This document shows, one piece after another, positions 36,101-49,100 of a stretch of DNA of 64,000 nucleotides (position 1 is its first letter; each line of letters opens with the position of its first letter). The notes beneath the pieces were generated by a model. The model saw nothing but the letters and a program-made list of their open reading frames with translations, did not search any database and was not told the DNA's origin. The DNA is from Prosopocoilus inquinatus (Eukaryota > Arthropoda > Insecta > Coleoptera > Lucanidae). The stretch spans positions 186,001 through 250,000 of the forward strand of contig JAYKNF010000029.1 of assembly GCA_036172665.1 (NCBI GenBank), in the 5' to 3' direction. The position numbers and the translations under genes were made by a program.

Positions 36101-38990
36101 ACTTATCTAACATGTTATTTGACGTTTGGATGGACTCCAGTAAGTCTGATGTGAGATACAAAGTTTTTGGACGCAGCAGGAGCTGGAAATAGTTTTGAAC
36201 GAAACAACACGTATTAGCGTTGTTCCTGTGATGTATCTAATCGATCCTTTCTCATCTATCATGTTATTTGGCGTTTCGATGGACTCCAGTAGCTCTGATG
36301 TGAGATACGACGTTTTCGGACGCAGCAGAAGCTGGAAATAGTTTTAAACGAAACAACACGTATTAGCGTTGTTCCTGTGATGTATCTAATCGATCCTTAC
36401 TCATCTATCATGTTATTTGACGTTTGGATGGACTCCAGTAACTCTGATGTGAGATACGAAATTATCGGACGCAGCAGAAGCTGGAAATAGTTTTAAACGA
36501 AACAACACGAATTAGTGTTGTTCCTGTGATGTATCTAATCGATCCTTACTTATCTATCATGTTATTTGATGTTTGGATGGACTCCAGTAACTCTAATGTG
36601 AGATACGAAATTTTCGGACGCAGCAGAAGCTGGAAATAGTTTTAAACGAAACAACACGTATTAGCGTTGTTCCTGTGCTGTATCTAATCGATCCTTACTC
36701 ATATATCATGTTATTTGACGTTTGGATGGACTCCAGTAACCCTGACGTGAGATACGAAGTTCTCGGACGCAGCAGAAGCTGGAAATAGTTTTAAACGAAA
36801 CAACACGTATTAGCGTTGTTCCTGTGATGTATCTAATCGATCCTTACTCATCTATCATGTTATTTGACGTTTGGATGGACTCCAGTAACTCTGATGTGAG
36901 ATACGAAATTTTCGGACGCAGCAGAAGCTGGAAATAGTTTTAAACGAAACAACACGCATTAGCGTTGTTCCTGTGATGTATCTAATCGATCCTTACTTAG
37001 CTACTATGTTATTTGACGTTTGGATGGACTCCAGTAACTCTAATGTGAGATACGAAATTTTCGGACGCAGCAGAAGCTGGAAATAGTTTTAAACGAAACA
37101 ACACGCATTAGCGTTGTTCCTGTGATGTATCTAATCGATCCTTACTTATCTATCATGTTATTTGACGTTTGGATGGACTCCAGTAACCCTGACGTGAGAT
37201 ACGAAGTTCTCGGACGCAGCAAAAGCTGGAAATAATTTTAAACGAAACAACACGTATTAGCGTTGTTCCTGTGATGTATCTAATCGATCCTTACTCATCT
37301 ATCATGTTATTTGACGTTTGGATGGACTCCAGTAACTCTGATGTGAGATACAAAGTTTTTGGACGCAGCAGAAGCTGGAAATAGTTTGAAACGAAACAAC
37401 ACGTATTTTCGTTGTTCCTGTGCTGTATCTAATCGATCCTTACTCATATATCATGTTATTTGGCGTTTCGATGGACTCCAGTAGCTCTGATGTGAAAAAC
37501 GACGTTTTCGGACGCAGCAGAAGCTGGAAATAGTTTTAAACGAAACAACACGTATTAGCGTTGTTCCTGTGATGTATCTAATCGACCCTTACTCATCTAT
37601 CATGTTGTTTGACGTTTCGATGGACTCCAGTAACTCTAATGTGAGATACGAAATTTTCGGACGCAGCAGAAGCTGGAAATAGTTTTAAACGAAACAACAC
37701 GCATTAGCGTTGTTCCTGTGATGTATCTAATCGATCCTTATTTATCTATAATGTTATTTGACGTTTGGATGGACTCCAGTAACCCTGACGTGAGATACGA
37801 AGTTCTCGGACGCAGCAGAAGCTGGAAATAGTTTTAAACGAAACAACACGTATTAGCGTTGTTCCTGTGATGTATCTAATCGATCCTTACTCATCTATCA
37901 TGTTATTTGACGTTTGGATGGACTCCAGTAACTCTGACGTGAGATACGAAATTTTCGGACGCAGCAGAAGCTGGAAATAGTTTTAAACGAAACAACACGC
38001 ATTAGCGTTGTTCCTGTGATGTATCTAATCGATCCTTACTCACCTATCATGTTATTTGGCGTTTCGATGGACTCCAGTAACTTTGATGTGAGATACGAAG
38101 TTCTCGGACGCAGCTGAAGCTGGAAATAGTTTTAAATGAAACAACACGTATTAGCGTTGTTCCTGTGATGTATCTAAACGATCCTTACTTATCTAACATG
38201 TTATTTGACGTTTGGATGGACTCCAGTAACTCTGATGTGAGACACAAAGTTTTTGGACGCAGCAGAAGCTGGAAATAGTTTTGAAGGAAACAACACGTAT
38301 TAGCGTTGTTCCTGTGATGTATCTAATCGATCCTTACTTAGCTACTATGTTATTTGACGTTTCGATGGACTCCAGTAACTCTAATGTGAGATACGAAATT
38401 TTCGGACGCAGCAGAAGCTGGAAATAGTTTTAAACGAAACAACACGCATTGGCGTTGTTCCTGTGATGTATCTAATCGATCCTTACTCACCTATCATGTT
38501 ATTTGGCGTTTCGATGGACTCCAGTAACTTTGATGTGAGATACGAAGTTCTCGGACGCAGCTGAAGCTGAAAATAGTTTTAAATGAAACAACACGTATTA
38601 GCGTTGTTCCTGTGATGTATCTAAACGATCCTTACTTATCTAACATGTTATTTGACGTTTGGATGGACTCCAGTAAGTCTGATGTGAGATACAAAGTTTT
38701 TGGACGCAGCAGGAGCTGGAAATAGTTTTGAACGAAACAACACGTATTAGCGTTGTTCCTGTGACGTATCTAATCGATCCTTACTCATCTATCATGTTAT
38801 TTTTCGTTTCGATGGACTCCAGTAGCTCTGATGTGAGATACGACGTTTTCGGACGCAGCAGAAGCTGGAAATAGTTTTAAACGAAACAACACGTATTAGC
38901 GTTGTTCCTGTGATGTATCTAATCGATCCTTACTCATCTATCATGTTATTTGACGTTTGGATGGACTCCAGTAACTCTGATGTGAGATAA

Positions 38991-41900
38991 AAAGTTTTTG
39001 GACGCAGCAGAAGCTGGAAATAGTTTTGAACGAAACAACACGTATTAGCGTTGTTCCTGTGATGTATCTAATCGATCCTTACTCATCTATCATGTTATTT
39101 GGCGTTTCGATGGACTCCAGTAACTTTGATGTGAGATACGAAGTTCTCGGACGCAGCTGAAGCTGGAAATAGTTTTAAATGAAACAACACGTATTAGCGT
39201 TGTTCCTGTGATGTATCTAAACGATCCTTACTTATCTAACTTGTTATTTGACGTTTGGATGGACTCCAGTAAGTCTGATGTGAGATACAAAGTTTTTGGA
39301 CGCAGCAGGAGCTGGAAATAGTTTTGAACGAAACAACACGTATTAGCGTTGTTCCTGTGATGTATCTAATCGATCCTTACTCATCTATCATGTTATTTGG
39401 CGTTTCGATGGACTCCAGTAGCTCTGATGTGATATACGAAGTTCTCGGACGCAGCAGAAGCTGGAAATAATTTTAAACGAAACAACACGTATTAGCGTTG
39501 TTCCTGTGATGTATCTAATCGATCCTTACTCATCTATCATGTTATTTGACGTTTGGATGGACTCCAGTAACCCTGACGTGATATACGAAGTTCACGGACG
39601 CAGCAGAATCTGGAAATAATTTTAAACGAAACAACACGTATTAGCGTTGTTCCTGTGATGTATCTAATCGATCCTTACTCATCTATCATGTTATTTGACG
39701 TTTGGATGGACTCCAGTAACCCTGACGTGATATACGAAGTTCTCGGACGCAGCAGAAGCTGGAAATAATTTTAAACGAAACAACACGTATTAGCGTTGTT
39801 CCTGTGATGTATCTAATCGATCCTTACTCATCTATCATGTTATTTGACGTTTGGATGGACTCCAGTAACCCTGACGTGAGATACGAAGTTCTCGGACGCA
39901 GCAGAAGCTGGAAATAGTTTTTAAACGAAACAACACGCATTAGCGTTGTTCCTGTGATGTATCTAATCGATCCTTACTTATCTATCATGTTATTTGACGT
40001 TTGGATGGACTCCAGTATGTCTGATGTGTGATACAAATTTTTTGGACGCAGCAGGAGCTGGAAATAGTTTTAAACGAAACAACACGTATTAGCGTTGTTC
40101 CTGTGCTGTATCTAATCGATCCTTACTTAGCTACTATGTTATTTGACGTTTGGATGGACTCCAGTAACTCTGATGTGAGATACGAAATTTTCGGACGCAG
40201 CAGAAGCTGGAAATAGTTTTAAACGAAACAACACGCATTAGCGTTGTTCCTGTGATGTATCTAATCGATCCTTACTTAGCTACTATGTTATTTGACGTTT
40301 GGATGGACTCCAGTAACTCTGATGTGAGATACAAAGTTTTTGGACGCAGCAGAAGCTGGAAATAGTTTTGAACGAAACAACACGTATTAGCGTTGTTCCT
40401 GTGATGTATCTAATCGATCCTTACTCATCTATCATGTTATTTGGCGTTTCGATGGACTCCAGTAACTTTGATGTGAGATACGAAGTTCTCGGACGCAGCT
40501 GAAGCTGGAAATAGTTTTAAATGAAACAACACGTATTAGCGTTGTTCCTGTGATGTATCTAAACGATCCTTACTTATCTAACTTGTTATTTGACGTTTGG
40601 ATGGACTCCAGTAAGTCTGATGTGAGATACAAAGTTTTTGGACGCAGCAGGAGCTGGAAATAGTTTTGAACGAAACAACACGTATTAGCGTTGTTCCTGT
40701 GATGTATCTAATCGATCCTTACTCATCTATCATGTTATTTGGCGTTTCGATGGACTCCAGTAGCTCTGATGTGATATACGAAGTTCTCGGACGCAGCAGA
40801 AGCTGGAAATAATTTTAAACGAAACAACACGTATTAGCGTTGTTCCTGTGATGTATCTAATCGATCCTTACTCATCTATCATGTTATTTGACGTTTGGAT
40901 GGACTCCAGTAACCCTGACGTGATATACGAAGTTCACGGACGCAGCAGAATCTGGAAATAATTTTAAACGAAACAACACGTATTAGCGTTGTTCCTGTGA
41001 TGTATCTAATCGATCCTTACTCATCTATCATGTTATTTGACGTTTGGATGGACTCCAGTAACCCTGACGTGATATACGAAGTTCTCGGACGCAGCAGAAG
41101 CTGGAAATAATTTTAAACGAAACAACACGTATTAGCGTTGTTCCTGTGATGTATCTAATCGATCCTTACTCATCTATCATGTTATTTGACGTTTGGATGG
41201 ACTCCAGTAACCCTGACGTGAGATACGAAGTTCTCGGACGCAGCAGAAGCTGGAAATAGTTTTTAAACGAAACAACACGCATTAGCGTTGTTCCTGTGAT
41301 GTATCTAATCGATCCTTACTTATCTATCATGTTATTTGACGTTTGGATGGACTCCAGTATGTCTGATGTGTGATACAAATTTTTTGGACGCAGCAGGAGC
41401 TGGAAATAGTTTTAAACGAAACAACACGTATTAGCGTTGTTCCTGTGCTGTATCTAATCGATCCTTACTTAGCTACTATGTTATTTGACGTTTGGATGGA
41501 CTCCAGTAACTCTGATGTGAGATACGAAATTTTCGGACGCAGCAGAAGCTGGAAATAGTTTTAAACGAAACAACACGCATTAGCGTTGTTCCTGTGATGT
41601 ATCTAATCGATCCTTACTTAGCTACTATGTTATTTGACGTTTGGATGGACTCCAGTAACTCTGATGTGAGATACAAAGTTTTTGGACGCAGCAGAAGCTG
41701 GAAATAGTTTTGAACGAAACAACACGTATTAGCGTTGTTCCTGTGATGTATCTAATCGATCCTTACTCATCTATCATGTTATTTGGCGTTTCGATGGACT
41801 CCAGTAACTTTGATGTGAGATACGAAGTTCTCGGACGCAGCTGAAGCTGGAAATAGTTTTAAATGAAACAACACGTATTAGCGTTGTTCCTGTGATGTAT

Positions 41901-42083
41901 CTAAACGATCCTTACTTATCTAACTTGTTATTTGACGTTTGGATGGACTCCAGTAAGTCTGATGTGAGATACAAAGTTTTTGGACGCAGCAGGAGCTGGA
42001 AATAGTTTTGAACGAAACAACACGTATTAGCGTTGTTCCTGTGATGTATCTAATCGATCCTTACTCATCTATCATGTTATTTG
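38991..42083 (+). repeat. Nine-unit tandem block, 1342 bp period, 2.3 copies
   Basis: Copies are 38991-40332, 40333-41674 and a partial one to about 42083. The period is 9 x 149 plus one base, the extra T coming from TAGTTTTTAAACG in each copy (about 39919 and 41261). Markers repeat at exact spacing: TAACTTGTT at 39237, 40579 and 41921; the pair GTTCACGG and AGAATCTGG near 39590 and 40933. The copies look identical to me, so this is among the youngest events. Its last units are reused again near 44.64-45.05 kb. Confidence 0.88.
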
Positions 42084-43345
42084 ACGTTTGGATGGACTCC
42101 AGTAACTCTGATGTGAGATACAAAGTTCTTGGACGCAGCAGAAGCTGGAAATAGTTTTGAACGAAACAACACGTATTAGCGTTGTTCCTGTGATGTATCT
42201 AATCGATCCTTACTCATCTATCATGTTATTTGACGTTTGGATGGACTCCAGTAACTCTGATGTGAGATACGAAATTTTCGGACGCAGCAGAAGCTGGAAA
42301 TAGTTTTAAACGAAACAACAAGCATTAGCGTTGTTCCTGTGATGTATCTAATCGATTTACTTATCTATCATGTTATTTGACGTTTGGATGGACTCCAGTA
42401 ACCCTGACGTGAGATACGAAGTTCTCTGACGCAGCAAAAGCTGGAAATAGTTTTAAACGAAACAACACGTATTAGCGTTGTTCCTGTGATGTATCTAATC
42501 GATCCTTACTCATCTATCATGTTATTTGACGTTTGGATGGACTCCAGTAACTCTGATGTGAGATACAAAGTTTTTGGACGCAGCAGAAGCTGGAAATAGT
42601 TTTAAACGAAACAACACGTATTTTCGTTGTTCCTGTGCTGTATCTAATCGATCCTTACTCATATATCATGTTATTTGGCGTTTCGATGGACTCCAGTAGC
42701 TCTGATGTGAAAAACGACGTTTTCGGACGCAGCAGAAGCTGGAAATAGTTTTAAACGAAACAACACGTATTAGCGTTGTTCCTGTGATGTATCTAATCGA
42801 TCCTTACTCATCTATCATGTTGTTTGACGTTTCGATGGACTCCAGTAACTCTAATGTGAGATACGAAATTTTCGGACGCAGCAGAAGCTGGAAATAGTTT
42901 TAAACGAAACAACACGCATTAGCGTTGTTCCTGTGATGTATCTAATCGATCCTTACTTATCTATCATGTTATTTGAAGTTTGGATGGACTCCAGTAACCC
43001 TGACGTGAGATACGAAGTTCTCGGACGCAGCAGAAGCTAAAAATAGTTTTAAACGAAACAACACGTATTAGCGTTGTTCCTGTGATGTATCTAATCGATC
43101 CTTACTCATCTATCATGATATTTGACGTTTGGATGGACTCCAGTAACCCTGACGTGATATACGAAGTTCTCGGACGCAGCAGAAGCTGGAAATAATTTTA
43201 AACGAAACAACACGTATTAGCGTTGTTCCTGTGATGTATCTAATCGATCCTTACTCATCTATCATGTTATTTGACGTTTGGATGGACTCCAGTAACCCTG
43301 ACGTGATATACGAAGTTCTCGGACGCAGCAGAAGCTAAAAATAGT
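41675..43345 (+). repeat. 20-unit offset duplication, copy 1 (partner 44654-46170)
   Basis: Both copies contain TAACTTGTT (41921/44900), AAAGTTCTTGG, ACAAGCATTAG, AGCAAAAGC, CGTATTTTCG, GTGAAAAACGACG and CATGTTGTTTGACG in the same order. The basic offset is 2979-2980 bp. Copy 1 has a private 2 bp deletion near 42356 (ATCGATTTAC in place of ATCGATCCTTAC). It also has an extra AAGCTAAAAATAG unit pair near 43.0-43.2 kb that changes the offset to 2832 bp afterwards. Confidence 0.78.
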
Positions 43346-44653
43346 TTTTAAACGAAACAACACGCATTAGCGTTGTTCCTGTGATGTATCTAATCGATCC
43401 TTACTTATCTATCATGTTATTTGAAGTTTGGATGGACTCCAGTAACCCTGACGTGAGATACGAAGTTCTCGGACGCAGCAGAAGCTAAAAATAGTTTTAA
43501 ACGAAACAACACGTATTAGCGTTGTTCCTGTGATGTATCTAATCGATCCTTACTCATCTATCATGATATTTGACGTTTGGATGGACTCCAGTAACTCTGA
43601 TGTGAGATACAAAGTTTTTGGACGCAGCAGAAGCTGGAAATAGTTTTGAACGAAACAACACGTATTAGCGTTGTTCCTGTGATGTATCTAATCGATCCTT
43701 ACTCATCTATCATGTTATTTGACGTTTGGATGGACTCCAGTAACTCTGATGTGAGATACAAAGTTTTTGGACGCAGCAGAAGCTGGAAATAGTTTTGAAC
43801 GAAACAACACGTATTAGCGTTGTTACTGTGATGTATCTAATCGATCCTTACTTATCTATCATGTTATTTGACGTTTGGATGGACTCCAGTATGTCTGATG
43901 TGTGATACAAATTTTTTGGACGCAGCAGGAGCTGGAAATAGTTTTAAACGAAACAACACGTATTAGCGTTGTTCCTGTGCCGTATCTAATCGATCCTTAC
44001 TTAGCTACTATGTTATTTGACGTTTGGATGGACTCCAGTAACTCTGATGTGAGATACGAAATTTTCGGACGCAGCAGAAGCTGGAAATAGTTTTAAACGA
44101 AACAACACGCATTAGCGTTGTTCCTGTGATGTATCTAATCGATCCTTACTTAGCTACTATGTTATTTGACGTTTGGATGGACTCCAGTAACTCTAATGTG
44201 AGATACGAAATTTTCGGACGCAGCAGAAGCTGGAAATAGTTTTTAACGAAACAACACGCATTAGCGTTGTTCCTGTGATGTATCTAATCGATCCTTACTT
44301 ATCTATCATGTTATTTGACGTTTGGATGGACTCCAGTAACCCTGACGTGAGATACGAAGTTCTCGGACGCATCAGAAACTGGAAATAGTTTTAAACGAAA
44401 CAACACGTATTAGCGTTGTTCCTGTGATGTATCTAATCGATCCTTACTTAGCTACTATGTTATTTGACATTTCGATGGACTCCAGTAACTCTAATGTGAG
44501 ATACGAAATTTTCGGACGCAGCAGAAGCTGGAAATAGTTTTAAACAAAACAACACGCATTAGCGTTGTTCCTGTGATGTATCTAATCGATCCTTACTTAG
44601 CTACTATGTTATTTGACGTTTGGATGGACTCCAGTAACTCTGATGTGAGATAC

Positions 44654-46170
44654 AAAGTTTTTGGACGCAGCAGAAGCTGGAAATAGTTTTGAACGAAACA
44701 ACACGTATTAGCGTTGTTCCTGTGATGTATCTAATCGATCCTTACTCATCTATCATGTTATTTGGCGTTTCGATGGACTCCAGTAACTTTGATGTGAGAT
44801 ACGAAGTTCTCGGACGCAGCTGAAGCTGGAAATAGTTTTAAATGAAACAACACGTATTAGCGTTGTTCCTGTGATGTATCTAAACGATCCTTACTTATCT
44901 AACTTGTTATTTGACGTTTGGATGGACTCCAGTAAGTCTGATGTGAGATACAAAGCTTTTGGACGCAGCAGGAGCTGGAAATAGTTTTGAACGAAACAAC
45001 ACGTATTAGCGTTGTTCCTGTGATGTATCTAATCGATCCTTACTCATCTATCATGTTATTTGACGTTTGGATGGACTCCAGTAACTCTGATGTGAGATGC
45101 AAAGTTCTTGGACGCAGCAGAAGCTGGAAATAGTTTTGAACGAAACAACACGTATTAGCGTTGTTCCTGTGATGTATCTAATCGATCCTTACTCATCTAT
45201 CATGTTATTTGACGTTTGGATGGACTCCAGTAACTCTGATGTGAGATACGAAATTTTCGGACGCAGCAGAAGCTGGAAATAGTTTTAAACGAAACAACAA
45301 GCATTAGCGTTGTTCCTGTGATGTATCTAATCGATCCTTACTTATCTATCATGTTATTTGACGTTTGGATGGACTCCAGTAACCCTGACGTGAGATACGA
45401 AGTTCTCGGACGCAGCAAAAGCTGGAAATAGTTTTAAACGAAACAACACGTATTAGCGTTGTTCCTGTGATGTATCTAATCGATCCTTACTCATCTATCA
45501 TGTTATTTGACGTTTGGATGGACTCCAGTAACTCTGATGTGAGATACAAAGTTTTTGGACGCAGCAGAAGCTGGAAATAGTTTGAAACGAAACAACACGT
45601 ATTTTCGTTGTTCCTGTGCTGTATCTAATCGATCCTTACTCATATATCATGTTATTTGGCGTTTCGATGGACTCCAGTAGCTCTGATGTGAAAAACGACG
45701 TTTTCGGACGCAGCAGAAGCTGGAAATAGTTTTAAACGAAACAACACGTATTAGCGTTGTTCCTGTGATGTATCTAATCGATCCTTACTCATCTATCATG
45801 TTGTTTGACGTTTCGATGGACTCCAGTAACTCTAATGTGAGATACGAAATTTTCGGACGCAGCAGAAGCTGGAAATAGTTTTAAACGAAACAACACGCAT
45901 TAGCGTTGTTCCTGTGATGTATCTAATCGATCCTTACTCATCTATCATGTTATTTGACGTTTGGATGGACTCCAGTAACCCTGACGTGATATACGAAGTT
46001 CTCGGACGCAGCAGAAGCTGGAAATAATTTTAAACGAAACAACACGTATTAGCGTTGTTCCTGTGATGTATCTAATCGATCCTTACTCATCTATCATGTT
46101 ATTTGACGTTTGGATGGACTCCAGTAACCCTGACGTGATATACGAAGTTCTCGGACGCAGCAGAAGCTAA
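44654..46170 (+). repeat. 20-unit offset duplication, copy 2 (partner 41675-43345)
   Basis: Second copy of the preceding block, without the 2 bp deletion. Private changes are CAAAGCTTTTGG near 44953 and GAGATGCAAAG near 45097, which create an ATG and so a chance 61-codon frame. It runs directly into the 47-unit duplication. Confidence 0.78.
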
Positions 46171-49100
46171 AAATAGTTTTTAAACGAAACAACACGCATT
46201 AGCGTTGTTCCTGTGATGTATCTAATCGATCCTTACTTATCTATCATGTTATTTGAAGTTTGGATGGACTCCAGTAACCCTGACGTGAGATACGAAGTTC
46301 TCGGACGCAGCAGAAGCTAAAAATAGTTTTAAACGAAACAACACGTATTAGCGTTGTTCCTGTGATGTATCTAATCGATCCTTACTCATCTATCATGATA
46401 TTTGACGTTTGGATGGACTCCAGTAACTCTGATGTGAGATACAAAGTTTTTGGACGCAGCAGAAGCTGGAAATAGTTTTGAACGAAACAACACGTATTAG
46501 CGTTGTTCCTGTGATGTATCTAATCGATCCTTACTCATCTATCATGTTATTTGACGTTTGGATGGACTCCAGTAACTCTGATGTGAGATACAAAGTTTTT
46601 GGACGCAGCAGAAGCTGGAAATAGTTTTGAACGAAACAACACGTATTAGCGTTGTTACTGTGATGTATCTAATCGATCCTTACTTATCTATCATGTTATT
46701 TGACGTTTGGATGGACTCCAGTATGTCTGATGTGTGATACAAATTTTTTGGACGCAGCAGGAGCTGGAAATAGTTTTAAACGAAACAACACGTATTAGCG
46801 TTGTTCCTGTGCTGTATCTAATCGATCCTTACTTAGCTACTATGTTATTTGACGTTTGGATGGACTCCAGTAACTCTGATGTGAGATACGAAATTTTCGG
46901 ACGCAGCAGAAGCTGGAAATAGTTTTAAACGAAACAACACGCATTAGCGTTGTTCCTGTGATGTATCTAATCGATCCTTACTTAGCTACTATGTTATTTG
47001 ACGTTTGGATGGACTCCAGTAACTCTAATGTGAGATACGAAATTTTCGGACGCAGCAGAAGCTGGAAATAGTTTTTAACGAAACAACACGCATTAGCGTT
47101 GTTCCTGTGATGTATCTAATCGATCCTTACTTATCTATCATGTTATTTGACGTTTGGATGGACTCCAGTAACCCTGACGTGAGATACGAAGTTCTCGGAC
47201 GCATCAGAAACTGGAAATAGTTTTAAACGAAACAACACGTATTAGCGTTGTTCCTGTGATGTATCTAATCGATCCTTACTTAGCTACTATGTTATTTGAC
47301 ATTTCGATGGACTCCAGTAACTCTAATGTGAGATACGAAATTTTCGGACGCAGCAGAAGCTGGAAATAGTTTTAAACAAAACAACACGCATTAGCGTTGT
47401 TCCTGTGATGTATCTAATCGATCCTTACTCACCTATCATGTTATTTGGCGTTTCGATGGACTCCAGTAACTTTGATGTGAGATACGACGTTTTCGGACGC
47501 AGCAGAAGCTGGAAATAGTTTTAAACGAAACAACACGTATTAGCGTTGTTCCTGTGATGTATCTAATCGATCCTTACTCATCTATCATGTTATTTGACGT
47601 TTCGATGGACTCCAGTAACTCTAATGTGAGATACGAAATTTTCGGACGCAGCAGAAGCTGGAAATAGTTTTAAACGAAACAACACGCATTAGCGTTGTTC
47701 CTGTGATGTATCTAATCTATCCTTACTTATCTATCATGTTATTTGACGTTTGGATGGACTCCAGTAACCCTGACGTGATATACGAAGTTCTCGGACGCAG
47801 CAGAAGCTGGAAATAATTTGAAACGAAACAACACGTATTAGCGTTGTTCCTGTGATGTATCTAATCGATCCTTACTCATCTATCATGTTATTTGACGTTT
47901 GGATGGACTCCAGTAACTCTGATGTGAGATACAAAGTTTTTGGACGCAGCAGAAGCTGGAAATAGTTTTGAACGAAACAACACGTATTAGCGTTGTTCCT
48001 GTGATGTATCTAATCGATACTTACTCATCTATCATGTTATTTGGCGTTTCGATGGACTCCAGTAACTTTGATGTGAGATACGAAGTTCTCGGACGCAGCT
48101 GAAGCTGGAAATAGTTTTAAATGAAACAACACGTATTAGCGTTGTTCCTGTGATGTATCTAAACGATCCTTACTTATCTAACATGTTATTTGACGTTTGG
48201 ATGGACTCCAGTAAGTCTGATGTGAGATACAAAGTTTTTGGACGCAGCAGGAGCTGGAAATAGTTTTGAACGAAACAACACGTATTAGCGTTGTTCCTGT
48301 GATGTATCTAATCGATCCTTACTCATCTATCATGTTATTTGGCGTTTCGATGGACTCCAGTAGCTCTGATGTGAGATACGACGTTTTCGGACGCAGCAGA
48401 AGCTGGAAATAGTTTTAAACGAAACAACACGTGTTAGCGTTGTTCCTGTGATGTATCTAATCGGTCCTTACTCATCTATCATGTTATTTGACGTTTGGAT
48501 GGACTCCAGTAACCCTGACGTGATATACGAAGTTCTCGGACGCAGCAGAAGCTGGAAATAATTTAAACGAAACAACACGCATTAGCGTTGTTCCTGTGAT
48601 GTATCTAATCGATCCTTACTTATCTATAATGTTATTTGACGTTTGGATGGACTCCAGTAACCCTGACGTGAGATACGAAGTTCTCGGACGCAGCAGAAGC
48701 TGGAAATAGTTTTAAACGAAACAACACGTATTATCGTTGTTCCTGTGATGTATCTAATCGATCCTTACTCATCTATGATGTTATTTGACGTTTAGATGGA
48801 CTCCAGTAACTCTGATGTGAGATACAAAGTTTTTGGACGCAGCAGAAGCTGGAAATAGTTTTGAACGAAACAACACGTATTAGCGTTGTTCCTGTGATGT
48901 ATCTAATCGATCCTTACTCATCTATCATGTTATTTGACGTTTGGATGGACTCCAGTAACTCTGATGTGAGATACAAAGTTTTTGGACGCAGCAGGAGCTG
49001 GAAATAGTTTTAAACGAAACAACACGTATTAGCATTGTTCCTGTGATGTATCTAATCGATCCTTACTCATCTATCATGTTATTTGACGTTTGGATGGACT

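Larger units (their letters stand above)
24504..38990 (+). repeat. Middle array domain, second part
   Basis: Plus-orientation units of the same types as before 24.5 kb, including repeated runs with CGGAAGCAGC (25590, 28123, 28719, 30656) at multiples of 149 bp. From about 33.7 kb, mixed units appear that join the GACGTTTGG block to AACTCTGATG and GAAATTTTCGG. This combination becomes common in the right third. No non-satellite sequence is present. Confidence 0.9.
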
